Source: Malania oleifera
Lineage: Eukaryota; Streptophyta; Magnoliopsida; Santalales; Ximeniaceae
DNA: 64,000 nucleotides
Assembly: GCF_029873635.1 (NCBI RefSeq)
Contig: NC_080418.1
Coordinates: forward strand, 150,529,748-150,593,747
Direction of reading: 5' to 3'
Shown here: piece by piece, positions 1 through 12,945 of the stretch
How positions within the stretch are numbered: position 1 is the first letter of the stretch
Layout of the letters: every line of letters begins with the position of its first letter
Notes under the pieces: generated by a model
Told to the model about the DNA's origin: nothing
The model's input: only the letters and a program-made list of their open reading frames with translations
The model's database searches: none
Made by a program: the position numbers and the translations under genes

Positions 1-873
1 TTACCATATCATGACAATCTTGAATAATTTCTCCACCTCTCGAAGTACCCAAATTGCCCCTACAACTCCCATCACAATTAAGTTTTATCCACCCTACTGG
101 AAGTTTAACCCACGAAATAATTTTTCCAAGCCTGTCACAAATTCCCTAATGCTTAATTTGAAACTCATACAAAATATAATCATTTGTTAAACGACAACAA
201 CTGTTAAAATACTTATAAACTGTATTTCACATATGCAACATTATTTTAAAAGAGAGAGTTCCCGAGGATTAGGGAGATTAAACACTCATACATGTAACAC
301 CTCTTTGCTCTAATATCGTTTGTAACTTTGTCCTTTTAGTTGGGCGAGGCCACAACTAATACTTATCAGGGCACTCACCTTATTCAGTAAGCCCTCGGGC
401 GAAGAGTTTTACCTCGTCGTAATTTGTTTATGCATTTTAATTCACATACATGTACTCACACACATTCAACATTAATCATACCACAGAACCTGCATATACG
501 TATTTTTCATAATAACACAGCATATCCAAAATCATAATGTATTCAATTCACCAACACATACTCACACCCACCAAGGTTAATGCACAAGTACTTTAGTATT
601 CATTATTCTCACTGCGTACCGAACAGATCTCAATACGTGGCCCACACAGGAACTTTCACAGATATAATACACATCACCATTCTTAGCACATCGACAAAAA
701 CGAACTCATCATCTATCCTACCAACATTTTTGCCCAATTTATATAAATGATAATATAACGAACTCCTTATAATCCTATCAACGTTATATTGCAACTTATA
801 TTATGGACAATATATAACGAACTCTTCATCTGCCTACCAACGTTATATTGCAATATGCATGAAAGACATTAAA

Positions 874-979
874 TGTAACGACCCGAAAAATATTGATATT
901 TAAATATTAAAGAGAGAGGAAAATGGAAACTTGAACAGAAGGAGACCGTAAATTTCGTTGACGACATCGCATTTTGGAG

Positions 980-1014
<35 letters not shown>

Positions 1015-3044
1015 TTCAAAGAAATTGCCAAAATTCGTCGACAAATACAGGGGTTCGTCAATGAGAAAATACCGAGAGAGGTTCTGGAGCAGCCTGAATT
1101 TCATCAACGAATATAGGGAGTTGTGGACAAATTTATTGAAGGATTCGTCGACGAAGTGACGTGTCTCGTCGACGAATTTGGCCCTATAAATAAGGAAAAA
1201 TCGGATTTTTATCTCATTTCAGAGCCCCTCTCTCTCTCCTACGACTCTCTCTCCTTCTCTCTTCATTTCCGGGCCTGTTTTTCGCCGAATCGAAGATCTA
1301 AGGATACCACGACGCTCCTGGCAAAGTTTTTTGTAAGTCTGCCGGAGCTGATCGTTGGAAAAGTTGGGTTGGATTTCGTCTCAATCTCAGGGTAAGATAT
1401 TTTATTCAGTATTTGTCTTTTCCCCAATTATGAGAAATGTTGTAGGTAAGAAAATACTGATATTTTGTTCTGCAGGATTGTGTTTTCAGGATGTTGAGTT
1501 AGAAATCCTGCGGGTATAGAGCCAGAATTTTATAGGGGCTTTTCAAAGTTAAGGTAAGGGAAATATGTTATGTTAGGATTTTTCATAATGCTATCAGAGA
1601 TTTCATAGACACATATTTATACCAGTTTATTATACAATATTTACAGAATATGAGTTTAAATGCTTGTATAGCCTGAGTAGATTTTCATGTGATGAAGGAA
1701 TTTATATAGCTTATATAAGGTATCATACTATACTGAATACACAGATATAGATAGTATATACAGTTTATATAGTTTTTCCAGTATATGAGATTACACAGAA
1801 TATACAGATATAGATTTATATTCACAGAGTGTACAGAGAAATGTACATGCATATACAACTTTTATATGAATAGTTTCATGAAACAAATATATATATATAT
1901 ACATATACATGCATACAGTTTTACTCAGATCAGTATTTATATTACAGTTTTATACAGAATAGTATATACAAAGTTATAGCATGTCATGTTTCCTATTACC
2001 ATAACATACAGAGTAGACAGAGATACAGGGGTAGCATCAAGATACTACGGATACAGTATACAGAGATTATAGTATTTACAATACAGAAAGATAGAGTTAT
2101 GGTAATTTTGAAAACATGATGAAAACAGTAAAAGAGTATATATTTATATATATATATATAGTATCAAATCCCTGAAAAAGGATTACAGACAAATACAGAT
2201 AAAGATTACAGAGCACGTTACCGTTACTAGATACAGATAGAGTGCAACCACATATCTCAGATAGTATGTGGGTACCGTCAACCGTGCTCAGAGAATATGC
2301 AACTCCCCAGTTCGCTGGATTGAGGGGGCCGGTTTGAGGAAGTAGTAGTCAATCTCAAGCTTAAGAGTAGATGCAGTTTGGCTTGGCTGAGGTAGTGTAG
2401 AGTATATTGACTTATTTGGAGGGCCGATCAGATGAAGTCCCGCCTACGGGCCGCACAACCCTGTCATGAGGGGTCAAATCATGACGTATAGAGTCCCAGG
2501 GATAAAGCACAGTTATGTATATGTATACAATTTTATAGTATATGATAAGTATAGTATGATATTAGTAGTATGAAAAGTAGAAAATACAGATAATACAGTT
2601 ATATTTTAAATTGTGAAAAGAAAGATATGCTTTATAGATTGTTTGTTGCATTACAGTTCAATTGCTATTTAAAAAGTATTCTTAACTTAGTTGTCACACA
2701 CTAGTAATAACATATTTCCACTTACTGAACATCGACTCACCCCATTACTTCAACATTTTTCAGGTGAGCCGGCTAGGCGAGCAGATCAGGCTCATAGATA
2801 GAGAGTAGTTTGATTACCCTGGTTATAGAGTGAGTTTTTGCAGAATTGTGTATATTTTTGAGTAGATGATGTTGGGGGGTATTTTTGTATGGCTATGGTT
2901 TGTATATACTGGATTCTAGTATTATATAGTATATATATATATATATGAATGGTTAAATATTATGTATTCCCATTGCTTAGGTATGGATGTAGATGCACAA
3001 ATATATATATAAAAAAAAATGGTAAGAATTTTGAGTTCGTTACA
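874..3044 (+). mobile_element. Solo LTR with 5-bp target duplication
   Basis: The element starts TGTAACGACCCGAAAA at 874 and ends TTCGTTACA at 3044. It is flanked by the perfect 5-bp duplication TTAAA (869-873 and 3045-3049). At 2171 bp it has no internal protein-coding part, so it is a solo LTR left by LTR-LTR recombination. It contains an (ATA)n tract, a CT-rich stretch around 1231-1260 and many AT dinucleotide runs. Its first bases resemble the ends of the LTR family at 33480 and 42837, so it is probably a distant member. It sits inside an older LTR of opposite orientation. The intact ends and TSD suggest a moderate age. Confidence 0.85.
980..1013. repeat. (ATA)n microsatellite
   Basis: About eleven ATA/AAT units inside the solo LTR. 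They create the poly-isoleucine open frames on both strands, which are not genes. Confidence 0.95.
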
Positions 3045-3993
3045 TTAAATCTCACAAACATATGAGTACTCACATCACAACAATCACAACCGGTTTATTA
3101 AAATAAAATATTAATCTCATGTCACACGATTTATGTATTTAGTCATACTTTACTAAACTGTCTGTAAATAATAAATCATACTTTAATAATCAAGACTATT
3201 AATTTCGTCCTCTTAATTTATTCAGAAAATTCATTATAATAATTCAGAAATCAAATACTTTAATTCAATCGGTTCAACTTTAAAATAATAATTATTATAA
3301 AATCTTTAAACTCACAAAGACCAATTTAATCAATTCATAATAAATATAATAATCCAAAATTCAATCTCTATATGCCAAAATATTCAAAAAAACGTATACA
3401 TAATTCCTACAATTTTAGATTATAATTTAATCGGTTAAATTATGAAATTCCTGACATAATTTATTCCTATTACCTTTCCCCAGGAGTGGTGCTTAGGATC
3501 CCCAAACCACGAATCTACAATGATTAACTTGTTAAGGATCGAAGCCAAGGCCCTGTGGTGGTGTCCGATCGTCAATTTTGCTGAATATTAACGAGAAATT
3601 GAAGAGAGAGAGAGAGAGAATGAGTTTAGCTTATCCCAATAGTGGTGTCTACGATGCCCTACTCACGAATCCACTCCGGTTAAAATGTTGGTGGCTGAGA
3701 TACAAACCCAGTGGTATTTTCTATTTTTCAATCGGTGCACTTATCACTAAAAAATTGAGGGGGGAGAGAGAGAGAGAGAGAGAGAGAGTTGAGGAGAGAG
3801 ACGAAAATGGCGCAGGGGGTAATGTTCTCAAAAAATAAACATTTCCTCTGGCTTCAAGAATAGTTATATATATATATATATATTATTTAATTAATAATAA
3901 TTATTTAATTATTAAATTTTATTTTATTTTAATTTTAATTTTTTTTTAAGATCATAACCCTAATCAAGTATAACTATTTTTTGGATCATTACA

Positions 3994-4587
3994 AAGGATG
4001 TGGTCGTTATTTGATTATTTTTAATTATGATTTTTTTTCTTTAAACAAAGTCAATAAATGATTTAAAACTTGAAAAAAAAAAGTTTAATTAGATAAAAAT
4101 TCTCTATCCAACCTGACTCGAATTTCTCTACTCAGTACATTATTTAGATCTTATAATAATAGTCAAATTTAGTAAAATTAATTTAGTTGGCTTTATTAAA
4201 GTTTTAGTTTAATTGGAAAATCAAACTAGATTATCGACCAATCAAATTGGTTCATATTTAAAGATTAACATTTATTATTATAATTATAATAATAAAATTT
4301 GTCAAAAGAGTTAGGTCACAAATTATTAATAGTTAAATTGATGTATGTTTGTCTTGTATCCTATCAATGTCCAACTATGGCTACTTTTGTCACCAAGCGA
4401 TGGATCACATGGTGCACCGCTTGCTCTTTTAGCTACTTCCATACACAACAAGTTTTCAAGCACTTCATTTTCATTGCATTATATAGATTGAATTTATATA
4501 TTATTATTATTATTATTATTATTGAATTTATATATTATTATTATTATTAGGATGTGAGTTGGTCGAGTTTATTTGAACCCTTACCTC
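3994..4587. other. AT-rich intergenic DNA
   Basis: No coding region or recognisable element is seen. It contains a (TTA)n tract at about 4500-4550. Confidence 0.6.
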
Positions 4588-5146
4588 TAGGGGTGGCAAA
4601 ACGGGTCAAAACCCGACGGGTGATCCGTCCATTTAAACCGAGTTTGGGTTTAATACAAGTTGACCTGTTTATAAACGGGTTAATTCAGACCCAAACCGTT
4701 TATTAAACGGGTTGGGCGGGTTTGGGTCGGATCACTCGACGGTTGATCCATTTATGACCCGTTTAAAAATAAAATGAAAGAGTGTGTGTGTGTGTGTTTT
4801 TTTTTTTTTTTTAAATATCATTTTATATGAAATGTATAAAATATTTTAAAGTAAATAAATTATATTTTTTAAACGGGTGACTCGTTTATGACCCGTTTAT
4901 TAAACAGGCAGGTTTGAGTTTATATAGTAGTCAACTGTTTTATCTTGTAACCACGGTATTCCTCCGCCAAAAGTGAGGGTATATGAATAAATAAATGAAT
5001 GTGCCACCATCTTTTCTTAAAAAAAAAAAGAAAAGTAGTCAACTGTTAATAAATAAGCCAACCTGAACCTAAACTCGAACCCGTTTAGCCTCGACCCGTT
5101 TATGACCCGTATGAACCCAGCTCGATAACCCGTTTTGCCACCCCTA
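4588..5146. mobile_element. Non-autonomous hAT-type DNA transposon with 8-bp TSD
   Basis: The terminal inverted repeats begin TAGGGGTGGCAAAACGGG and end CCCGTTTTGCCACCCCTA. The element is flanked by a perfect 8-bp duplication CTTACCTC (4580-4587 and 5147-5154), the TSD length of the hAT superfamily. The subterminal regions are packed with 'acccgttt' and 'aaacgggt' motifs in both orientations, typical of transposase-binding subterminal repeats in plant hAT derivatives. It has no transposase coding region, so it would need a transposase supplied in trans. A SINE-like sequence (4940-5033) is inserted in it. Confidence 0.88.
4940..5033 (+). mobile_element. Short retroposed SINE/LINE tail with 14-bp TSD
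   Basis: A 94-bp segment ending in an A-rich tail is flanked by the perfect 14-bp duplication AGTAGTCAACTGTT (4926-4939 and 5034-5047). This shows target-primed retroposition into the hAT element. The body contains 'accacggtattcctccgcc' and 'agtgagggtat', which recur in reverse orientation near 5725-5760, so it is a dispersed 3'-end family. No RNA polymerase III boxes are seen, so it is probably a 5'-truncated copy. Confidence 0.75.
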
Positions 5147-5355
5147 CTTACCTCCTTATCAAATTTAGGACAAATTGACTATGTGCACAATCGCCAACAT
5201 TAGGTAATTAAGGCTTAGTTTGACCCTCCCTTTGTGGCGTCTTAAAAGGAATTGATGAAAAATATTTAGTCCTTATGTGAAAAGAAGAAGTTGTTAGACA
5301 AAAAAAAAAAAAATTGGCTTTGAGTGTTTGGTAAAAAAATGTAATGTGCTTAAGG

Positions 5356-5466
5356 CCACGTTTGAGAGTATAGGTTTCAAACCTCAAGTTTTAATTTAGG
5401 AGAATTTAGACAAATTTCAATACAATTTTGTATTACATCTTATTCGAAGACTATCCAAACATAGGG
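5356..5466. repeat. Foldback MITE-like repeat, copy A
   Basis: It begins 'acgtttgagagtatagg' and ends 'tatccaaacataggg', with weak inverted ends. The interior pattern (gaatttagacaaattt..aatacaattttgtatt) is shared with copies at 6999, 27395, 28535 and 29722. Confidence 0.45.
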
Positions 5467-5697
5467 TGAAAGTATTTAAAATGATCAAAGTTGATGTGTC
5501 TTCTTATGAAGTATAATTAATGCATTGATAGTTTTGTAATATTTTAAAAAAATTAAGGACAATAATGAAATTGAATGATTTGTTAGAGAAAAAGTTAGCT
5601 TTTATATGTTTCAAAGGTGTAACTTTTAAAAACTCACAAAAAAAACTAAAAGTTAATTCTTAGAAGTTGAAAAAGTTATATACCAAACATAAACACA

Positions 5698-5900
5698 ATT
5701 TTTTTTTTCACGAAAACTCTAATTTTATTGATAGCCCTCACTTATGGGAGAGGAATATTGTGGTTATAAGTAGAACACATGAGATTTACAATTAAACTAT
5801 CAAAATCATCGTAAACATCAAAACCAATACTAAAAAATCAGTACCATTATCTAACTAAAACAATTTAAAAATGTCTATATGTAATCAAAATCAAACAAAA
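5698..5900 (-). mobile_element. Probable retroposon tail, reverse orientation
   Basis: A poly-T start (the poly-A tail on the minus strand) is followed by sequence whose reverse complement contains 'ccacaatattcctctccc' and 'agtgagggctatcaataaa'. This matches the family of the SINE-like insert at 4940. A possible short flanking repeat 'ataaacac' occurs on both sides. The right end is uncertain. Confidence 0.4.
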
Positions 5901-6998
5901 CGAATATAAACACGTTTGCCCTAATTTTTACTCACTCTGATTTAAGTTTGCATTCCTGCAAAATTCGAAATTAAGACCTTTCATAATTTCTCATTTACCT
6001 TACTACCAAACCCACTCTAACATGGACAAAAGCTTTGGCTACTTGTGGCCAAACCAATGAAGCCAATTGTGGTGGGGCAAAGCTCCAATGTGTGAAAGGC
6101 ACACATGCAGTTTTCTCTAGATATAGATGAACTAATTAATTTGGTTCTTGTAGGGAAAACTTTTCTCATGTGCCCCATGCATATATTTTTGAAACTATCA
6201 CTATCATATTTACCTTTTTAAAAATATCACTGTCATTTTTTTTTTTGTTTTGTTTTGTTGACAAGATATATCTTTGTCATTTATTCGATAAATCTCATCT
6301 CAATAATGTAATTAGGGTAAAATTCCTCAAATGAATAGTATCGCGGTGCGGCGCATATATTAAAAGGTTATCAACTTGAACTTTGATACAAATGAATGTA
6401 AAATCTCTTTGTTTACTTAAACAAAGCCCAACGAGGGTGCATTGGTGCCTGTAGGGGGCTTTACCTCGCAATACCGTACAACGCGTTAAGTCAAGGCACA
6501 AATATAATTATACTATCACAAAAGGGTATTTTGGGGGTTTCATATAGAGTTATATATACATGTTGTAACCGACAGTTGAAACCATAAGGCAGTTTTCGTT
6601 TGATGGTAAAAATTGCGCAGGAATTTAGTGGACGTAGACATATTGTCAAACCACTTCTTCCTTTTAATATTTGTCGTGTGTGTGTGTGCATAATCTTAGG
6701 GTGTAATTTCACGACAAATAATAATATATATATAAGTATGAACTTAATCTATAGAATTTATTTTGCTTTTATTTGGATCAATAATTTTATGTGAGAAATT
6801 TTTTTTTTATGGAAATTCATTTTTATTGTATTTTTCCATTTTATTGAAAATAAAATTTGTTATAATGTGATTAAAAGCTAAGGAAAATTAAATGTTAATG
6901 GTTTGTAAAATTTATTTATTATTAATATATATATTATTTAATTTCTTTATCGCTTTTCTTGATGACAAAATATAATGTTTTTACATTTTACGAATGCT

Positions 6999-7130
6999 GA
7001 GTTTGAGAGCATGAATTTCAAAACCTGAATTTGGATTTGAGTCGATTTGGACAAATTATAATATGATTTTGTACAATATTTTATTCAAATTTAACACAAA
7101 TCCAAATCCAAAAGTTTTCCAAACATGGGG
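6999..7130. repeat. Foldback MITE-like repeat, copy B
   Basis: It runs from 'gagtttgagagcatgaattt' to 'ttccaaacatggggt', with an internal 'gatttggacaaattataat' segment. It resembles copy A in order and spacing. Confidence 0.45.
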
Positions 7131-10100
7131 TAAATATTTTTCAAACGTAAAATGAGGTCTTACACAAATTAAAATATAGAAAATGAAAAATAATGGGAGA
7201 TTACTTGTTAATTAAATATTTGGGCATTTGATTTTTTAATGAAAATAATCATTCTAAGTCTTCAATCAAAACATTATGACAAAAAGTCAAAATTCAAGAG
7301 TGTATTTCTACAAGCTAAGGCCAAGAGTTTGAACGCATAATGATACTTCTCCTTTCTACCTTCTAAGTTCTAAAGCCAATCCTAATGAGAATTGCCTTTA
7401 CACAAAGAGAGAGAAAAAAAATTAAAAAAATAAAAAAAATAAAAAAGGAATTGAACATTTTTCAATCATACTATTTGAGTGCATTGAGACACATGTGAAT
7501 GAGTTTGTCTCCAATTTTTTAATAAATATTTTAATTCTTTAACGTTAGGTACAAAAAGTTGAACACTTCAAAAATTAAAAGTTATGACTTTGAAACTTTT
7601 AAAACATAAATGATTTATAATTTAATTTTGACATGCTTTAATTTTTATACTATAAATTTTATTTCTATTGTAGTAATATTTATGGATGATGTTTTGATCC
7701 TTCTAGAAGACTATATACATATTTTACATTTAACCGAACTAATCCAAAAAAATCGATTTCAAGTAGTTTACTAGTCAAGTCGTGATTTATATAAAACTTT
7801 CAAATATGTTCCTTTGTATGTGTGTATTTTTTTCCCATACCGTTAAGCAAGTTAAATTGTCAACCCAACCCGACCCAACCCAACCCACTAGAGGATAATC
7901 AAATCGATTCAAACCGCATCCTTAATGGTTCGATTTAAGATTGATTTTTTTATCAAGCCTGCAAGATTTGATCAATTGAAATTTTAAGCCCACAGACTTA
8001 ACTCGATCCATGAACACCCGTAAAAATTTTTTTTAAAAAACATCTAACAAAACTGAGAATCAACTCATTTTCATCGATTTCTTTTCAAAAGCTCCTTTTG
8101 TCAACTAACATAAGAGGCTCTAATTAAGCTTTAGAGTACCTTTAAAATAAAAAAAAAAAGTGTTGTTCTACCAAACTTGACATCACAAAAAGATTGACTA
8201 GAATTATAAAATAGTTATCATTTTTATTTAGTAGCTGAAATCAATTAATTGAAATTGAAGTCACATGTTGAAAGAAGAGAAAAGTCTTGAGGTTTATGAG
8301 GTAATCCCAAACCCTAAGTAATGCTGCTTTGACTGTAGATCCCACTGCATCATAAAAGGAAGACTACTGAAATGTTGAAAGCAACTAATAATTAGGTAAA
8401 AATGTAATTTGAATCAATTGGCGCCTTCTTCTCAGTTGGAAGCAATCATCATTGAAACCCTAATTTCAAATCAGCTATTATGTTTTGCAATTGAATTTGA
8501 AAATTGTTCAAATACCAATCACTTGCAATTATTGATATGGGTTCATTAAAACTCATTTCAATTGAACAACGTTGGATGCACAATGGGTTCATCTTGAATT
8601 CTGTGAAAAACAATTCTGACATTTCAATTTCTCAAGTCAAAATTAGATTATTGAACAAAATGTGCAGCTGGCAAGTGGGTCAAAATATTGTTTTGTTCTA
8701 ATTGTCAATGATTGAGTATTAGGTGATGCTCTGGCTATTCCAATATGCTATCATTTTTATTTCTTGGGTGGAATATTTGGGACCTTTAGGTTTTCTTAAT
8801 TAATAGTTATTGCTTTTAAGTTTTAATTGGTCTGATTAAAATTTCAAGAGAAGGAGTGTAATTTAATAAAATTTTAATTTGCAGCGTAATTTATTCACCG
8901 ATTTGTATTATTCTATGTTACGGGGAAACCAAAAACCAAAAATAAAAAATAGAATGAACAATTATTTTACCTGAAATTAGTCTCTTAAGATTTAAGGATT
9001 TAATTATTTGTATATTATTTATGGCTATAAACTATAAAGGTGTTAGTTGTTTTTAGTGGCATGGCAGATGTAAAATGTTTGTACTGTAAGGTTGAAGAAT
9101 GGGTTGATTATGTGGACATGAGTAGGGTACAATGTTTTTTGATAGTAGGAGATTTTTAGTTCGATTACATACAAAATTTTAATTTCGGATTTATCTGGAG
9201 AGAGCTCTGGGGTCAATCATGTTTTTACCCAATTTGATACTACTTGGGAGTTTAAAAGGCTCGAATAGGTTGGAATTACAGACAAAAAAAAAAAAGTTCG
9301 AGATAAATTACAGAAGGGAGGGAGATAAGGGACAACCTAAGGAGGAGAAAAAAAATATAATCATCTCCCTAGTTCCCCCTCCCTCCCGGGGCTTGCATAT
9401 TTTGGATTTATTTGGTATTTTAGTTGTGTTTGAATTATGTTGTAATTTTTTGTTATTTTATCAATAGAATTTCTAAGTTGCTATAGGCTTATGCATCTAA
9501 TCAAATATCTTTTGATAGATTATTAAGAATTTTCGTAATATATAGTTTCTTGTCTCCATGTGCTTCTTTCTCCTCTCACCTCTCTCTTCCTCTTGCCCAA
9601 TATCCCAAGCCCTAATTTCTCAAAACTTGGCTAAATTTTCAACAAGTGCAAGCAATGAATTGCACCCAATTGATAATGCAATAGCAATTCTCCTTATTAT
9701 TAGTCAATAAGCAAGATTACACAATAACTTTTATTTCTATCCTTCGCCCGGCCCCTTAATTTATGAGGGTGGGAAGAGAGCCGACACAATGTACGCAGTC
9801 TTAATACTATTTTTATATAAAAATACTATTTTTGTGGACTAAAAAGAATGACGTACCAATCATAAAAGAACAAATTTACTATTGATCCAAACTTGTCTCA
9901 ATGCAATTTCACAATTGGACATCCATTTTATTCTATTTTTAAAGCAAAATCTTAGTGTGCTACATGTGTATATATACAGACATACATAATTGCACAAGAA
10001 TTCATTTAATTTACTGAAGTTGGCCACATGGGCTAGCCTGCTTCAAGGGCAATACTCATAATTATTAAACCATAACATTTCCATCATACACAATAGAATA

Positions 10101-10366
10101 TGCATGCAATGCTGTGCAGGGTATAGATAGTGAATAGATTGTATTTATTGAAACAGTGGACTGTGGGGTTGGGCATATATATATATATATATATAGCAAA
10201 GGTTATACACAGAGTATTATAGTTTGTGGGGTGGGGGCTAACTGTCCTGATGAGGAATCCTCAATAAAAGAAAAGAAGGAAGGAGGGTGGGAGGGAGAAA
10301 GGGGTACCCACACGTTTGAAGGAGACAAAGAAAGCCATAATTTAGGGGTTGGCCTCATTTCGGCTT

Positions 10367-10370
<4 letters not shown>

Positions 10371-10404
<34 letters not shown>
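10371..10404. repeat. (AG)n microsatellite
   Basis: Seventeen AG units. The surrounding sequence is purine-rich and non-coding in appearance. Confidence 0.95.
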
Positions 10405-10407
<3 letters not shown>

Positions 10408-12104
10408 ATAGCTATTAGCCACCACACGCCCTCCCCTCCCCCACCATTTCAGAAGTAGAAAAGTAGTAAGTAAAAAGGGAAACTCAAGAGTCGCTCAGAC
10501 TATAAATTCAAAGCTGTTTTGGTTAAATGATTAAGATTCGACTCTTAGGGGCTATGATTTCTATTTGAGATAATACGGTAGAGAAGCGAATCCATTATCT
10601 AGGTAGATTATCTAGGTGAGAGAACACTGTGCTCCTTTTGCATTTATGTTATATTTCATTTTAATGCTAACCCCCATTCACTTCAAACAAAAAAATAAAA
10701 ATAAAAATAAGATAACAGACACTAATCTTCTTGACATTTGACGAAAAAAAAGTTATAAAAATTCTAAAAACTTCTCCTGCTGTTTGTCAATATAGAAACC
10801 ACCCCTTACATTTTGTAAAAAAATAAATTTTTTTAGGGGGGAGGTGTGCCTGTTCGGCAAACCTCAAAGAAGACGTATGATATTTTTAAAGAGGTCCGTA
10901 GTATTTTGAAAACTTAAGAGCAGTCTCTATCGTCGTTGCTAGAGGTGATTATTTTTTGGCATAAAAAAATAAAAATGAATGAGTAAAAGTTGGCCTATCT
11001 TCATTTTCAATAGATATGGATATTCTGTATAAATGAGGGAAGCATGGCCAAAGATACCCTTTCGGCTTTTGGTTGGAGTTATGGGCTCCATATGGGTTTA
11101 CACTTTACGGTCATCCCGTGATTGGTGCAAAGCCGCCCCCCCACCCCCCTTCTCTCTCTCTCTCTCTCAACTTAATAATTTATCGTACATGTTTCGTGTG
11201 TGTGTGTTTGTTTTCGTGGGCCTCTGTTTCTTTGTTTTTTCGCTTTTATTTTATTTTATTTTTTATGTTTTTCATCAGTTTGATAGTTTTCACAAATCAA
11301 ATCAAATCAAATCAATGGTTTTGGTGAGTCCTCTAATGGATAATTTATAAGTCTAAATTCAAGATTTGGAATTCATAATTGCCTGTTAATGTTATTGTTT
11401 CATTATTTATTATCCTCCACCTTTTAGTTTTGTCTATTATTTTCTTCAAGACAATTCCACATTCTCATTTTATTCCATAAATTTTCTAACCAACCCCACT
11501 TCAAACCTTATGTAACATAAAATGCTTTGACAAAATACAAAACTCAACACAACAAGTACAAACCATAGTTCACATTTCACAAGCCCTGAACTGAAAAACA
11601 TTTTCTTAATTAACAATAGACAGTGCCTCTTAATTAATCACATGGTTAGTCCTCAAGGGGTCATCACCTGGTGGGCACTTTCATGCTCGGTGCCTCATTA
11701 GATGATCCTTCCCTTCCTACTTACCATCTTACATATCTAGTGAAAAAAACAAATTGGGCATCTGAGATTTTGGACAGATTTGGTAAAGTCGTCCAAAATG
11801 GATGGAGGGTGTATTCATGGATGACAGAAGTGTCACAGCTAATCTTGGAATTTGAGAAGTGATCGTACGGTGGAGATGATGGTCCATGGGTTGCATGTGA
11901 TCCACTAGTACTTATTTTCCCCCTGTTGAATCACATGCCCACAATTTGACCCTTTTGTGCAATCTCTATTATCCATCCTTTTTGGCTGTGTCATCCAGCA
12001 TCCCTCTTTGACTTTTGTATCCCCCTTCCCTTCTCATTTTCTTCTTCATAATGATGCTGTCCATACCATGACACTAGACTCTTGCCCTCTTACCTTTGAT
12101 GCGT

Positions 12105-12135
<31 letters not shown>

Positions 12136-12349
12136 TTTGATCTCATATTAATTGTAAAAAAATTCTGTATTTGTGTATCTGATAAATTTGGATTGGCCTA
12201 GTATCAAACCACTTGACTTCAGCATTTTGGGATAATCAACCAGCTCAAAAGATTTTGGACTGGTAGACTTTGCCTGAAATTTTATAACAGTGTTAGGAAT
12301 AAAGTGTGGAAACAATGCTATGCCCATGACTACCAAACTGTCATCTCTC

Positions 12350-12945
12350 TTCATTTCTACCCTATTCTATTATGCAAGCTAAACATAAAAGATATAATCA
12401 CATACAGCCCAAGGGCTACTACAACTATGGTGAATTGCAAACATCTCTAGCTGAACAGAAATACAATCCTTGTAGTCGCATTCTCTTTTTAAGCATACAA
12501 ATCATCTATTACAATGCTGTTGGTCACTCTTTTCACCACCATAATTTGCATAATTCCCGCAGGACTATATGCATAGGAACATCCAAAAAAAGTGAAAAGA
12601 AAAAACAAAGGGAAAAAGAAAGGGCAGAGGGCACAAGAGTACTTGTTCAGAAAGTTATGATGACAATTTAAAGAACTAAGCACCACCAGCCAGCCAATTT
12701 TGGAGGGTTACATTCAGAGGTGGAGAAGTTGACACAACACTGGAAGCCTAGACGTATTATTGAAGTGATGATGAGTGTTTTTGTTTTCTGGGGAAATGTT
12801 CTGATAAAATGCTGATAATGTATCAGTCACAAGTTGGATTATGAGTTCTTTGAACCTAAATTATCCTACCAACCACTAAAACAATAAATTTTGGGATGAA
12901 CAGGATTGACAATGTTACCATTTAAGTATCTTCTTCTGTTTGTGC
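12350..12945 (-). pseudogene. Duplicated 3' end of an unrecognised minus-strand gene (copy 1)
   Basis: This block is collinear with 14140-14800. Both contain 'acagaaatacaatccttgtag', 'cagccagc/cagccag ttttggagggc/t tacattca' and 'aaaacaataaattttg'. In copy 2 the block is the 3' untranslated sequence just after a terminal coding exon. In copy 1 only the last codons and the stop are recognisable (reverse complement near 12915-12940, 'gaagatacttaaatgg' against 'gagggtatttaaacag'). Homology then stops where L1-derived sequence begins. It is therefore a truncated duplicate of a host gene's 3' end. Whether it is transcribed is unknown. Confidence 0.5.

Larger units (their letters stand above)
1..3993 (-). 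mobile_element. Degenerate LTR fragment, interrupted by a younger solo LTR
   Basis: The two pieces 1-873 and 3045-3993 belong together. They share modules, in the same order and orientation, with the LTR at 33480-36110: the 'gttcccgagg', 'ctctgctctgatac'-like and 'agtaagccctc' modules, then 'acctttccccaggag', then the 'gtggtggtgtccgatcgtcaat' block at about 3555-3577. The plus-strand right end is probably the 'cattaca' ending at 3993, matching 'ctttaca' of the better-preserved copy. The left end lies outside the window. By comparison with its relatives the LTR reads on the minus strand. It is an old, broken fossil with no coding capacity visible. The family is a Ty3/gypsy-type LTR element, inferred only from the TGTAA..TTACA ends. 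Confidence 0.6.
5147..12349. other. Long intergenic region, no gene recognised
   Basis: About 7 kb of AT-rich DNA with microsatellites and small repeats (listed separately). Open frames here are short and low-complexity, such as those over the GA repeat at 10371. None shows family resemblance or splice-supported coding structure. The segment 9735-9800 has a stretch (reverse complement 'aagactgcgtaca') weakly like an Au-type SINE. Nothing else is supported. Confidence 0.5.

Noticed and set aside
907-1159. Open frames on both strands with poly-isoleucine
   Set aside because: They are translations of the (ATA)n microsatellite in a solo LTR.
10156-10458. 100-codon plus-strand frame
   Set aside because: It spans AT and AG microsatellites and is low-complexity, with no recognisable protein.
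11033-11350. 105-codon plus-strand frame rich in Phe/Pro/Ser
   Set aside because: It is built on CT-rich and T-rich repeats, with no splice or family support.
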